From assembly GCA_024291935.2 (NCBI GenBank), contig CM044309.1, positions 99,845,628 through 99,909,627 of the forward strand: 64,000 nt of DNA, written 5' to 3'. Each line of letters begins with the position of its first letter. The stretch's first letter is position 1. Of this stretch, positions 1-9,597 are shown in pieces. The position numbers were made by a program, and so were the translations under genes. Source of the DNA: Okapia johnstoni. Taxonomy: Eukaryota > Chordata > Mammalia > Artiodactyla > Giraffidae. The notes beneath the pieces were generated by a model. That model worked only from the letters and a program-made list of their open reading frames with translations, was not told where the DNA came from and did no database searches.

Positions 1-175
1 TAGCACCTAGAAATAAAACTAACACCATTTCTGTGCTTTTAACACTCCTGTGGTCTTATACACGGAATACAATCTTCATTAGTGACATATCGTTTTATAT
101 ATTTTCCTTTTAGAGATTTTTTATGTGTTAGGATGGATCTCATGCTGAACAGAATTTAATTAAAAAATCCTTGGA

Positions 176-327
176 TGAGGGATGGGATGGGGAGGGAGGT
201 GGGAGGGAGGTTCTGGAAGGGTAAAACATGTACACCCATGGTGGATTCATGGCAATGTATGGCAAAACAAATACAATATTGTAAAGTTAAAAAATAGATA
301 AATAAACTAATTAAAAAAAAAAAAAAA
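176..327 (+). mobile_element. Ruminant L1 3' end, 5'-truncated
   Basis: The segment opens with the G-rich gggatgggatggggaggg motif of the ruminant L1 3' UTR, continues through a CAATATTGTAAAG stretch and ends in a poly-A tract. The heptamer ccttgga stands on both sides (169-175 and 328-334) and is a likely target-site duplication. Only about 150 bp were inserted, so no coding sequence is present. Confidence 0.8.
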
Positions 328-334
328 CCTTGGA

Positions 335-729
335 AAGTGCTCTGTTTGCTATTACTTAGGTGGGAAAATTTCTCCTTGGTCAAAAAGGTTAAATGAAGTT
401 CACAAAAGAGCTCTTTTGTAATTCCTCATGCAGGAGTCAGTGGAGTTACTCACTTCTGTTACTTCATGGGTCATGAGAGATTTTAAGTTAGTGCTGAGCT
501 AAAGGAAAGAAAAAAGAACATTGGTGGATATACTTTTTCACTTCTTTTGGTTTTACTTCTTAGAATAGCAGTATCATTCCACGTCTGGTAGTGAGGAAAT
601 CTTGACCTAGTTCTGTTTCTGCCCCATATCTCCTCAGTTTCCACATTTATGAAAGATGTAGCTTATGTTTTCATCATGCTTGAAAGCCTAACTTGTCATA
701 TCTTTGATAAGGCACTTGTAGCCAGGATA
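335..729. other. No gene or repeat recognised
   Basis: Unique-looking AT-rich DNA of about 395 bp. No long frame, RNA motif or interspersed repeat is recognised. Confidence 0.5.
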
Positions 730-1625
730 TTTAGAGAACTCTTATTAGAGCTCAACAGTAAAGATATAAAACCCAATTAAAAATAGGAAAAAGACCTGGA
801 TAGACATTTCTCAAAGAATATTCACAGATGGTAAATAAACACTACTAATAATGGTCAGCAACATTAGCCCTTAGGGAAGTGCGAATAAAAATCACAATAG
901 ATACCATTTTATATCCACTTGGGTAGCTATAATAAAAAAAAAAATAGCAAGTTTTGATGAGGATTATAGAGAAATTGGAACCCTCATACATTGCTAGTGA
1001 GAATATAAAATGGTGCAGCCAGTTTGGAAATAGTTTTGCAATTTCTCAAAATGTTAAAAATGGAGCTATCACATAACCCAGCAATTCACATCTTGAGCAT
1101 ATACTCACAAGAAGTAACAACATACATTCACACAAATACTTGTACATAAATGTTCATAGCAGCATTATTTTTTAATAGTCAAAAAAACAACTGAATTTCC
1201 TCTCAGCTAATGAATAAACAAATATGATATATTCATAAAATGAGATATTATTCTTAGGAAGACGATCAAGCACTAATACATGCCACAGCATGAATGAACA
1301 TTTAAAATATTATGCTCAGTGAAAGAAACTAGTCACTACTGACTACACAGTATATGATTCCATTTATATAAAAGTTCAAAATAGTCAAGTCTATTGAGAA
1401 AGAGATTAGTTGTTGCTTGGATCTTGGGAGGAGGATAGGAGAACAGAGACAGGGATTAACTGCTGACGGATGCAAGATTTCTATCTGAAGTGATGAATAT
1501 GTTCTAAAATTGATTGTGGTAATGGTTGAACAACTTTGAATATACTAAAAACCATGGAGTTGTATACTTTAAATAGGTGAATTATATAGTATGTGAATTG
1601 TATTGCAATAAAGTTCTTATGAAAG
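730..1625 (+). mobile_element. Old L1 (L1M-type) 3' portion
   Basis: The sequence follows the C-terminal ORF2 region and 3' UTR of mammalian L1: a gaacccTCATACATTGC stretch, then TTCATAGCAGCATTATT, then an ATGATTCCATTTATAT motif, and finally a caataaagttc end. Many substitutions and indels and no open frame indicate an old copy, probably L1MA/L1MB grade. The subfamily is a guess. Confidence 0.8.
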
Positions 1626-2338
1626 CATCCTGTTTGTCTCTAAAATTTAATTTTATTATTAATTTTTATTATTAGATATTATTTACATACTTGTCCTTTT
1701 AAGTTATTTTTATACCACTCTGCTTCCAATAAAATGGACTCTCAAGGTAAAAAAGGATAAATATTCCTTTGGAAGGCAACTGACTTTAAAAAAAATTAAA
1801 GATTATTTCATACATTTCTATGCTACTATCTCAACACTGTTCTTGGTGTCTTTATGACACCAGTAAAACTTCCTAGAGCAATAGAAGTCTTTGTATTATG
1901 ATGCCTCAGAGAGTCTTAGTGAAGATAAATCTTTAAAACGTTAATTTCAAGTCCCTTCCACAATCCCTGTAAGAATGAAGATATCAAAAGTGATGAGTGC
2001 AGAAGACTTTCTAAATGTTATTTTAGTGAAAGAATAAGAAATGAGTTTTCATGGGCATACAGAGGGTGGATGAAAACGGGGAGGACAGCATGGGATGAAT
2101 ATCAGATTTTAGTCACCATGGAGAATTCAGTACGTTGTAGGTCTCAGCTGGGTCCCTTAGAGCTAATATCGATCCCCTAAGTTCCAAACAAACAGAGAGA
2201 AACTGTAGGCAAAGGCTCAAGGAACAATCTAGAAGCTTCATCTCAGCAGGTTTGCTCTGCTGTCCAGGTGATAAATCTGAATCAAAGGTCACAATTTCAG
2301 TGCCGTAAAGTGTGTGCAGTGTCTCTTTAGCACTTAGT
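1626..2338. other. No gene or repeat recognised
   Basis: About 700 bp of AT-rich sequence with no coding frame and no repeat I recognise. Confidence 0.5.
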
Positions 2339-2469
2339 TTTGGAGAAGGAAATGGCAACCCACTCCAGTACTCTTGCCTGGAAAATCCCATAGACAGAGG
2401 AGCGTGGTAGCTTACATACAGTCCATGGGGTCGCAAAGAGTCGGACACGACTGAGCGACTTCACTTTTT
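2339..2469 (+). mobile_element. BovA monomer SINE
   Basis: Starts at TGGAGAAGGAAATGGCAACC and ends at the cacgactgagcgacttcac tail typical of BovA units. It lacks the tRNA-like head. A 111-codon frame on the minus strand over it is a chance frame of the SINE and not a gene. Confidence 0.85.
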
Positions 2470-2896
2470 GAACTTTGTAGCCCTGAAAACAGCATATTTG
2501 TCAGAGATATCAGAAATCTAAAAGAAGACATCAGCAATAATGAGATGTGATCAACCACGGCTTTTAAAAGCAGCCAATTTCAATCACAGGAGCTGGAAAG
2601 AGAGAGAAAATAAATGGGCCATTAATGGATGCACAGGAGACATCCTCTGGGAATTCTCAAAAATATCTAGAGGAGGTTGATAATAACCCAGGTCCTGCTT
2701 CCATAGGTGAAATTTAAGAATTGCTATTAACATTCAGATTTCACCAGTTTTCCATGCCCTTACATGTGTGGGTATGTATGTAGTTGTATGCAGTTTTATA
2801 GTGTATCTATCTTTGTGTGCCCACCACCATAGCAAAGTACAGAGCTGCATCACAAAGATCCCTCATCCTACCCCTAACAACCACAGTCAGCTCTCC
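2470..2896. other. No gene or repeat recognised
   Basis: About 430 bp without a recognised feature. A short GT-rich stretch near 2,765-2,790 is the only local peculiarity. Confidence 0.45.
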
Positions 2897-3114
2897 CCTT
2901 GTGTGTGTGCTAAGTCACTTCAGTCCTGTCTGATTACATGCGACCCTATGGAGCCTGCCAGGCTCCTCTGTCCATGGAATTCTCCAGGCAAGAACACTGG
3001 AGTGGGTTGCCATGCCCTCCTGCAGGGGATCTTCCTGACCCAGGTATTGAATCCATGTCTCTTACGCCTCCTGCATTGGCAGACAGGTTCTTTGCCATAG
3101 TGCCACTGGGAAGA
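2897..3114 (-). mobile_element. Bov-tA SINE
   Basis: Read on the minus strand: a tRNA-Glu-like head with an internal promoter relic, then the BovA body, ending in a GT-rich (CA on the element strand) tail near 2,898. The tRNA-like head lies near 3,060-3,114. Frames of 110 and 64 codons over it are SINE artefacts. Confidence 0.85.
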
Positions 3115-3117
3115 CTC

Positions 3118-3255
3118 ATAGATAGACTATAGTGTTAACGTAACTTTAAATGCACTAGGACACCAAAACAAATAGTGTGACTTCCTTTATTATAACATTT
3201 GCTTTATTGTGGTGGTCTGGAACCGAACCCGTGATATCTCTGACGTATGCCAGCA
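3118..3255 (-). mobile_element. Tigger1-like DNA transposon end
   Basis: The terminal part, including ggtctggaaccgaacccg and the closing gtatgcc, matches the terminal-inverted-repeat end of Tigger1 (TcMar) in reverse; the inward part agrees with the left end of the element. Only about 140 bp survive, cut at one side by a Bov-tA and at the other by an L1. No transposase sequence is left. Confidence 0.65.
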
Positions 3256-4710
3256 GTGTTTTATGGTGTGGATAGATGTACCACATTTGTGTTTAACCAT
3301 TCATCCTTGGAGGGTATCTGGGTTGTTTGCAGTTTGAGGCTGTTACAAATAAAGCTGCTATGAACATTCAAGAATATGTTTCTGTGTGAATGTAAGTTTC
3401 AATTTCTCTAGGATGTATGCCCAATATTATGATTGCCAGACTTCAGTAAACACTTCAAGCACAAGTTGAGCTTTGAAAAAACTGCCAATTTTTTCCTCCC
3501 CCGAGTGACTATGCCCTTTTACATTCCCACTATCAGTGTCAGCGTGTAAGTAAGCCCATTCTCTGCATCCTCATCAGTGTTTTGTGCTTTTTTAGCTATT
3601 CTGACAGAGGTAATGATATCTTAATGTGGTTACATTTTGTATTTCTCTCACGGCTAATGATGTTGAACATATTTTCATATACTTACATGCTATAGCCTCT
3701 TTAGTGAAATATCTGTGTACATCTTTGCCAGTTTCTAAATGTATTTTTTTTAATTGTTGAGTATTTGAATATTTTAGATACAATTCTTTGAATATTCTAG
3801 AAACAATTCTTTTGTCAGATGCATGGTTGCAAATATCTTTACCCAGTCTATAGGATGTCTTTTTATCTACTTAACTGAGGCCTCTTTTGCTGAGTAAATG
3901 TTTTTCATTTTAATGAGGTCCACTTTATCAACTTTTCCTTTTGTGGATCACACTTTCGGTGTCAAGCCAAAGAACTCTTTGTCTAGCTCTAGTTACTACA
4001 GAATCACTCCTATGGTTTTTCTTTCCTAAAGTTTTGTCGTTTTATATTTTACATTTAAGTATGTGATCTAGCTTGAATTAATTTCTGTATAAGGTGAGAA
4101 ATTCAGGTCAAGGTTCATTTCTTTTGCCTATGGATGTCTGACTGCTCCAGTACCATTTGTTGAAAAGGCTACCTGCTTCACCGAATTGCTTTGGCATCTG
4201 TCAAAAACCACTTGGCCATATCTGTTAGGGTCTATTTCTGAGTTCTGTCCTGATCTACTCATCAGTGTACCTATGGTAGATTTTTATGAGTGTGATACAC
4301 AACATACCTTTTCATAAAGTAGAGTAATATTTCCCACTTTTTACTCCTTTTTTAAAATTATTTTAGCTGTTTTTATTATTGTGCCTTTATGTTTACATTT
4401 TAAGGTAAGTTTTTCAGTGTTTACCAAAAAAACACAAAACAAAAATCATTTGGGGATTTCATAGGCATTTCATTCAACCAAAGGATCAGTTTGGGAAAAA
4501 CTGACATCTTAACAATGTTGTGTCTTTCCATTCATGAACATTGTATGTGTCTTCATTTATTTAGGTCTGTGATTTCTTTCATTTTTATTTTGTAATTTCT
4601 ATAATGTACTTTGTTAGATTTATACTGAAATGATGTATTTTTGGAGCAATTGTATGTCATACTGTCTTTTTTTTTAAACTTCAGTTTCTAAATGCTCATT
4701 GTTAGGTTAT
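3256..4710 (-). mobile_element. Old L1M copy with ORF2 C-terminal relics
   Basis: In minus orientation this is the last 1.4 kb of an old L1. A frame at 3,592-3,783 still encodes MKICSTSLAVREIQN, a worn form of a conserved ORF2 C-terminal block. Further signs are the CCATTTGTTGAAAAG and acaatgttgtgtctttcc stretches. Numerous stops and indels show it is dead. Its upstream part is missing. Confidence 0.8.
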
Positions 4711-4848
4711 GGAAATGCTGTTTTTTCCCCAGTGAAATGTAAGGGATTGAACGGGAAAGGAAGAATGAGGCAACTATCCCCACTTTCCTCAATGAGTTCG
4801 TTTTCCCCATTCCATTTATTTTTGATTCATTTTTTTATTCATAAAAAT

Positions 4849-4916
4849 ATTGTTGTTCAGTCACTCAGTCATGTCCAACTCTTTGTGACCCCATGGACTG
4901 CAGCATGACAGGCTTT
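4849..4916 (-). mobile_element. BovA fragment, inverted partner
   Basis: A short antisense BovA end (TTGTTGTTCAGTCACTCAG onward). It is the approximate reverse complement of the sense fragment at 5,281-5,358, so the two bracket the Bov-tA lying between them. Confidence 0.75.
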
Positions 4917-4952
4917 CTTAAAAACATAAATACAGTTTATGTTGCATATAAT

Positions 4953-5157
4953 GGCCTTCCCTGGTGACTCAGTGATAAAGAACCTGCATGCCAATGCAGG
5001 AGATGCAGGTTCAATTCCTGGGTCAGGAAGTTCCCCTGAAGAAGGAAATGACAACCCACTCCATTATTCTTGCCTGGAACATTCTGTGGACAGATGAGCC
5101 TAGTGGGCTATAGTCCAAGAGATCACAAAGAGTTGGACACAACTGAGCACCTGTGCG

Positions 5158-5190
<33 letters not shown>

Positions 5191-5358
5191 TATATAAATA
5201 AGAAAAAAAAAATAACAATCAGCAACATTAAAGAAGGTGTAGTTGACAGTCAACTTCTACTTTATAAAGGAATTTAACTCCATGGTAAAGACTGAGAGCC
5301 TGCAGACTACAGTCCATGGGGTCACAAAAGAGTCAGATATGACTAAACAACAACAATA
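4953..5358 (+). mobile_element. Bov-tA SINE plus trailing BovA fragment
   Basis: A sense Bov-tA (tRNA-like head from 4,953, BovA body, tail expanded into a CA microsatellite at about 5,157-5,190) is followed by about 90 bp of non-SINE sequence and then a second BovA 3' fragment (5,281-5,358). The 11-mer TTGCATATAAT occurs on both sides of the whole unit (4,942-4,952 and 5,359-5,369), suggesting one insertion event or a later internal change. Confidence 0.7.
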
Positions 5359-5675
5359 TTGCATATAATATATAAATATGGAGGTATAATTGATTTACAA
5401 TATTATATAAACTTCAGGTGTACCATGTAGTGAGTCACAATTTTTAAAGGTTATATTCTATTTATAGTTATTATAAAATATTGGCTATATTCTCTGTGCT
5501 ATACAATATCTCTTTATACTTTATTTATTCTATACATAGTAGTTTGTAGCTCTTAATTCCCTACAAATGTGTTGTCCCTACCTCTCTCCCTTTCCCCAGT
5601 GGTAAGCACTAGTTTGCTCTCTATATCTGTGAGTCTGTTTCACTAATTTGTTTTATTTTTTAGGTTCCTCATATG

Positions 5676-5882
5676 AAAGTGAAAGTTGCTCAGTCATGTC
5701 TGCCTCTTTGCAACCCCATGGACTGTAGCCTGCCAGGTTCCTCTGTCCATGGAATTCTCCAGGCCAGAATATTGGAATGGGTAGCCTAACCCTTCTCTAG
5801 GGGATCTTCCCGATCCAGGAATCAAACTTGGGTTTCCTGCTTTGCAGGCGGATTCTTTACCAGCTGAGCTACCAGGGAAGCA
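5676..5882 (-). mobile_element. Bov-tA SINE in L1
   Basis: Complete antisense Bov-tA. The tRNA-like head is at 5,810-5,882 (ending in ACCAGGGAAGC), the BovA body below it. It carries the gccagaatattggaatggg variant seen also in the elements at 60 and 62 kb. It lies within an L1 3' end. Confidence 0.88.
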
Positions 5883-5992
5883 TGCAATATTTGTCTTTGA
5901 TTTATTTCACCAAGAATAATATCCTTCAGGTCCACCTATGTTGTTGGAAATGACAAAATTTCATTCTTTGTTATGGATGAGTAGTATCTATA

Positions 5993-6207
5993 TGGGCTTC
6001 CCTGGTAGCTCACATGGTAAACAAACTGCCTTCTATGCAGGAGACCCGAGTTTGACCCTGGGTCAGAAAGATCCCCTGGAGGAGGGCATGGCCACCCACT
6101 CTAGTACTCTTGCCTAAAGAATCTCATGGACAGAGGAGCCTGCCAGGCTGCAGTCCATATGGTTGCAAAGAGACAGACATGACTGAGGAGACTAGAACAG
6201 CAGCAGA
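5993..6207 (+). mobile_element. Bov-tA SINE in L1
   Basis: Sense Bov-tA with the A-box region near 6,008-6,020 and B-box relic gagtttgaccc. A 10-bp target-site duplication with one mismatch is visible: agtatctata at 5,983-5,992 and agtatttata at 6,208-6,217. Confidence 0.9.
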
Positions 6208-6309
6208 AGTATTTATAAATACATAAGAATATCATATATATATATATTCCACTCTTCTTTATCCAGTCTATTAATTTTTTCAAAAATTACCCTTGCTTTA
6301 TTTTGTTTT

Positions 6310-6612
6310 TTTTTAATCAGTTTATTATTTATTTCATTGAAGTACAGTTGATTTACAATATTATAATTTCAGGTGTACAACATAGTTATTCAATACTTTT
6401 GTAGATTACACTCCATTTAAAGTTATTATAAAGTATAGGCTATATTTCCTATGTTGTACAATATATCCTTGTAGCTCATTTTTTTTAACTCTTTATTTTG
6501 TATTGGTCCATTCATCTGTTGATAGACACTTAGGTTACTTCCATATCTTGGCTACTGTGAATAGTGCAGCTATAAACATTGGGGTGCATGTGTACAGGTT
6601 TAATATCCCTCA
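6310..6612 (-). mobile_element. Second L1 3' end
   Basis: Another antisense L1 3' UTR copy begins at the T-rich stretch near 6,310, with GTACAGTTGATTTACAATAT and later tttatagacact-like text. It repeats the same L1 part seen at 5,370-5,560, so it is a separate insertion. Confidence 0.75.
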
Positions 6613-6659
6613 CTCTGGTTCAGCTCACTTATTAGTCCTAAAAGATGTCTTATAGAATC

Positions 6660-7620
6660 CTTGGGATTTTCTTCATAGGCAATCATATAACACACAAATA
6701 GCAATGATCATTTTTTTTTCCTTTCTAGAATGGACTTTTTTTTGCCTAAATGTGTTGGCTAGAACTTTTAATACTATATAGAATAAGAATAATGAGACCA
6801 AACATCCTTGCTTTCTTCCCAGTCTTAGGTGGAGACCATTGAATCTTTCACCATTAGGGATGATGTTAACTGCAGAGTTTTTGCATACACTGTTTCCATT
6901 TGAGAAAGTTCTCTTCTGTTCCTGGTTTTCCTGGGAATTTTTTTTTTTTCCTAAATGAGTTTTGGATTTTTTCAACTGTATTTTCTGAATCAGTTGATAT
7001 TATTATATGATTTTTTCTTTAGTTTATTGATATAATGGTTTATAGTAATTGATTTTTGAACGTTGGATCAGACGTGCATGCCTGGAATAAATCCCACTTG
7101 TGTATAACTTTCATATATTGCTGGATCTGATTTGTTAATATTTAATTGAGAATTTTTGCATCTAAATTCATGAGAGATATTCACTTGTAACTTTTTCTTT
7201 TATTTACTTTTCAAAAAACCTATGCTTTATTTTAATATCAACATAACAGTACAATGAGTTGGTGGAGTAGGAAATGGCAACCCACCCCAGTATTCTTGCC
7301 TGGAAAATTCCATGTACAGAGGAGCCTGGCGGACTATAGTCCAAGGAGTTGCAATGAGTCAGACATGACTGAGCACACACACATGCCGTGAGTTGGGAAG
7401 TGTTCTTTTTCTGCTACTGGAAAAGATAATGCAAAACTGGGTATTAGTTCTTTTTTAGGTGTTTGTTAGAATTATCAAGTGAAGTCATGAGAGTCTAGAC
7501 ATTCCTTTTGCAGAAGCTTTTTTCATTTAAAATTTAATTTCTTTAATGGTTATAGGACTATTCATGTTGTTGATTTTATGTTGTCTTATTTTGTGTGTGT
7601 GTTTTAAGGAATCAGTGGCA
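6660..7620 (-). pseudogene. L1 ORF2 reverse transcriptase relic
   Basis: A minus-strand frame at 6,673-6,975 encodes a degenerate L1 ORF2 reverse transcriptase block: GRKQGC followed by FLFYIVLKVLANTFRQKK, corresponding to the conserved RQGC motif and the helix after it. Upstream coding text continues on the minus strand to about 7,620 with stops, interrupted by a BovA monomer at 7,262-7,382. The YADD-type catalytic box is not recognisable. It cannot make an active enzyme. Confidence 0.7.
7262..7382 (+). mobile_element. BovA monomer in L1
   Basis: Headless BovA unit beginning gtggagtaggaaatggcaac and ending gactgagcacacacaca. L1 ORF2-like text continues on both sides. Confidence 0.85.
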
Positions 7621-7937
7621 GATTTCACAAAGAGCGTGAAGTGCATACTTCAGGACAGTTTCTACTCACTTTCTCTACAAAGGCCTTTCTATCCCACATC
7701 TAAAACACAATTCTTCAGGGTCCCCTGTGTCCTGGAACCCCCAGGCTTAAAGAGGAACACTTATAGCTGTTTCTGTTCTGCTTTTTATGGCTCTCTGCTG
7801 AGCTTGGTTGCAGGACTTCTCAAGTATATGTACTAATAGAGGAGGTAGCCTTCAGGGCCTTTATTCTTCCAAAATCCCAGATGCCTCAGAAATATTTCTT
7901 TAACTGTATTCCCATGCTTTTTCTATAACTGTAACCC
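7621..7937. other. No feature recognised
   Basis: About 315 bp. A 96-codon plus-strand frame (7,546-7,836) runs through it but starts inside L1 debris, shows no domain and has no splice context, so it is not called. Confidence 0.45.
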
Positions 7938-7992
7938 ACGTTGGAGTCCGTGGGGTTGCAAAGAGCTGGACACGACTGAACAACAATAACAA
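7938..7992 (+). mobile_element. BovA 3' fragment
   Basis: Only the last 55 bp of a BovA unit: GGGGTTGCAAAGAGCTGG, gacacgactgaacaacaat. No head or body. Confidence 0.75.
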
Positions 7993-8598
7993 TCTGTTAA
8001 TACCCCCAAGAGGGTAGAACATAGTAGACTGGAGAACAAGTAATGGAGAATATCTTAGACTGAAATTCTGTATCGGTCTCTATAAGAAACTGTTTTCCTT
8101 AAATTGAGGAGTTCAGTTCAGCTCAGTCGCTCAGACGTGTCCGACTCTTTGCGACCCCATAAACTGTAGCACGCCAGGCCTCCCTGTCCATCACCAACTC
8201 CTGCAATTTACCCAAACCCATGTCCATTGTGTCGGTGATGCCATCCAGCCATCTCATTCTCCATCGTCCCCTTCTCCTCCTGCCCTCAATCTTTCCCATC
8301 ATCAGGGTCTTTTCAAATGAGTCAGCTCTTCACATCAGGTGGCCAAAGTATTGGAGTTTCAGCTTCAACATCAGTCCTACCAATGAACACCCAGAACTGA
8401 TCTCCTTTAGGAAGGACTGGTTGGATCTCCTTGCAGTCTAAGGGACTCTCAAGAGTCTTCTCCAACACCACAGGTCAAAAGCATCAGTTCTTCTGCGCTC
8501 AGCTTTCTTTATAGTCCGACTCTCACATCCATACATGACCCATTGGAAAAACCATAGTCTTGACTAGACAGACCTTTGTTGACAAAGTAATGTCTCTG

Positions 8599-8674
8599 CT
8601 TTTTAATATGCTATTGGTCATAGGTTGGTCATATGCTTTTTAATATGCTGTTGGTCAAAGGTCATAGGTTGGTC
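8599..8674. repeat. Tandem duplication inside BovB
   Basis: A block beginning ctttttaatatgct and ending taggttggtcat occurs twice in a row (8,599-8,632 and 8,636-8,674), the second with a 7-bp insertion. It is private to this BovB copy among those in the window. Confidence 0.8.
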
Positions 8675-9152
8675 ATAATTTTCCTTCCAAGGAGTAAGTA
8701 TCTTTTAATTTCATGGCTGCAGTCACCATCTGCAGTGATTTTGGAGCCCAGAAAATAAAGTCAGCCACTGTTTCCACTGTTTCCCCATCTATTTGCCATG
8801 AAGCGATGGGACCAACTGCCATGATTTTAGTTTTCTGAATGTTGAGCTTTAAGCCAACTTTTTCACTCTCCTCTTTCACTTTCATCAAGAAGCTCTTTAG
8901 TTCTTCTTCACTTTCTGCCATAAGGGTGGTGTCATCTGCATATCTGAGGTTATTGATATTTCTCCCAGCAATCTTGATTCCAGCTAATGTTTCTTCCAGC
9001 CCAGCGTTTCTCATGATGTACTCTGCATATAAGTTAAATAAACAGGGTGACAATATACAGCCTTGACGTACTCCTTTTCCTATTTGGAACCAGTGTGTTG
9101 TTCCATGTCCAGTTCTAACTGTTGTTTCCTGACCTGCATACAGGTTTCTCAA
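8673..9152 (-). pseudogene. BovB reverse transcriptase fragment
   Basis: A 159-residue open frame covers the centre of the BovB ORF2 reverse transcriptase. It has GKGVRQGCILSPCLFNLY and the catalytic box YADD (encoded at 8,931-8,942). The frame leaves the family reading after FIF: a one-base deletion at 8,747-8,760 converts FLGSKI into a missense tail. Endonuclease and the RT N-terminal motifs are absent because of the 5' truncation. The same deletion occurs in the copy at 14.5 kb. No function is expected. Confidence 0.88.
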
Positions 9153-9357
9153 GAGGCTGGTCAGGTGGTCTGGTGGAGAGCCTACCTAAAATGGTAGCAG
9201 ATTCAGCATGAAAGTGTCGACAGTTGCTCTGGTTAATGTAAACAGAATTTTTTCACAGATCTTTTGAAGTGAATTTGGAGAATGTTTTACCCTCATGCCC
9301 AATTACTAACATAAATCATGTATTTTTCAAAAATATATGGTAAAATTTTATTCTCTA

Positions 9358-9581
9358 GTGGTTGGGTGGTTTAGTCACTAAGTTGTGTACGACTCTCACG
9401 ATCTCATGAACTGTAGCCCACCAGGCTCCACTGTCCATGGGATTCTCCAGGCAAGAATACTGGAATGGGTTGCCATTTCCTTCTCCAGTGGATCTTCCCG
9501 ACCCAAGGATCAAACTCAGTCTCCTGCATTACAGGCAATTCTTTACTGACTCAGCCACCAGTGAAGCCCTGTTTTTCAATA
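9358..9581 (-). mobile_element. Bov-tA SINE with target duplication
   Basis: Antisense Bov-tA (head ends near 9,569). The 16-mer aaaattttattctcta occurs at 9,342-9,357 and again at 9,582-9,597, preceded on both sides by a related T-rich string, so this is a clear target-site duplication. Confidence 0.9.
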
Positions 9582-9597
9582 AAAATTTTATTCTCTA

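Larger units (their letters stand above)
5370..6290 (-). mobile_element. L1 3' end, split by two SINEs
   Basis: Antisense L1 3' region: the TATTGGCTATATTCTCTGTG and gttgttggaaatgacaaaat blocks are characteristic. It is interrupted at 5,676-5,882 and 5,993-6,207 by Bov-tA elements in opposite orientations; the L1 text resumes after each. No open frame remains. Confidence 0.8.
8110..9178 (-). mobile_element. BovB LINE, 3' half
   Basis: Antisense BovB (RTE clade). Its 3' terminus, with the SINE-like CAGTCGCTCAGACGTGTCC end, lies at 8,110, and the copy is 5'-truncated near 9,178 inside the reverse transcriptase. A local tandem duplication is present at 8,599-8,674. It forms a roughly 1-kb inverted repeat with the plus-strand copy at 14.1-15.1 kb. 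Confidence 0.95.

Noticed and set aside
2113..2448. 111-codon minus-strand open frame
   Set aside because: Its first part is translated from a BovA SINE and the rest is unique DNA; the same SINE-derived peptide (for example MGFSRQEYWSGLPFPSP) recurs over many SINEs in the window.
3060..3114. tRNA-Glu-like sequences in Bov-tA heads (here and in other copies) as possible tRNA genes
   Set aside because: They are SINE heads fused to BovA bodies and lack a complete cloverleaf; not tRNA genes.
5155..5190. CA repeat as a separate regulatory element
   Set aside because: It is the expanded tail of the Bov-tA before it.
7546..7836. 96-codon plus-strand frame with a hydrophobic start
   Set aside because: It begins in antisense L1 debris and has no domain, no splice signal in a sensible place and no support from a second frame.
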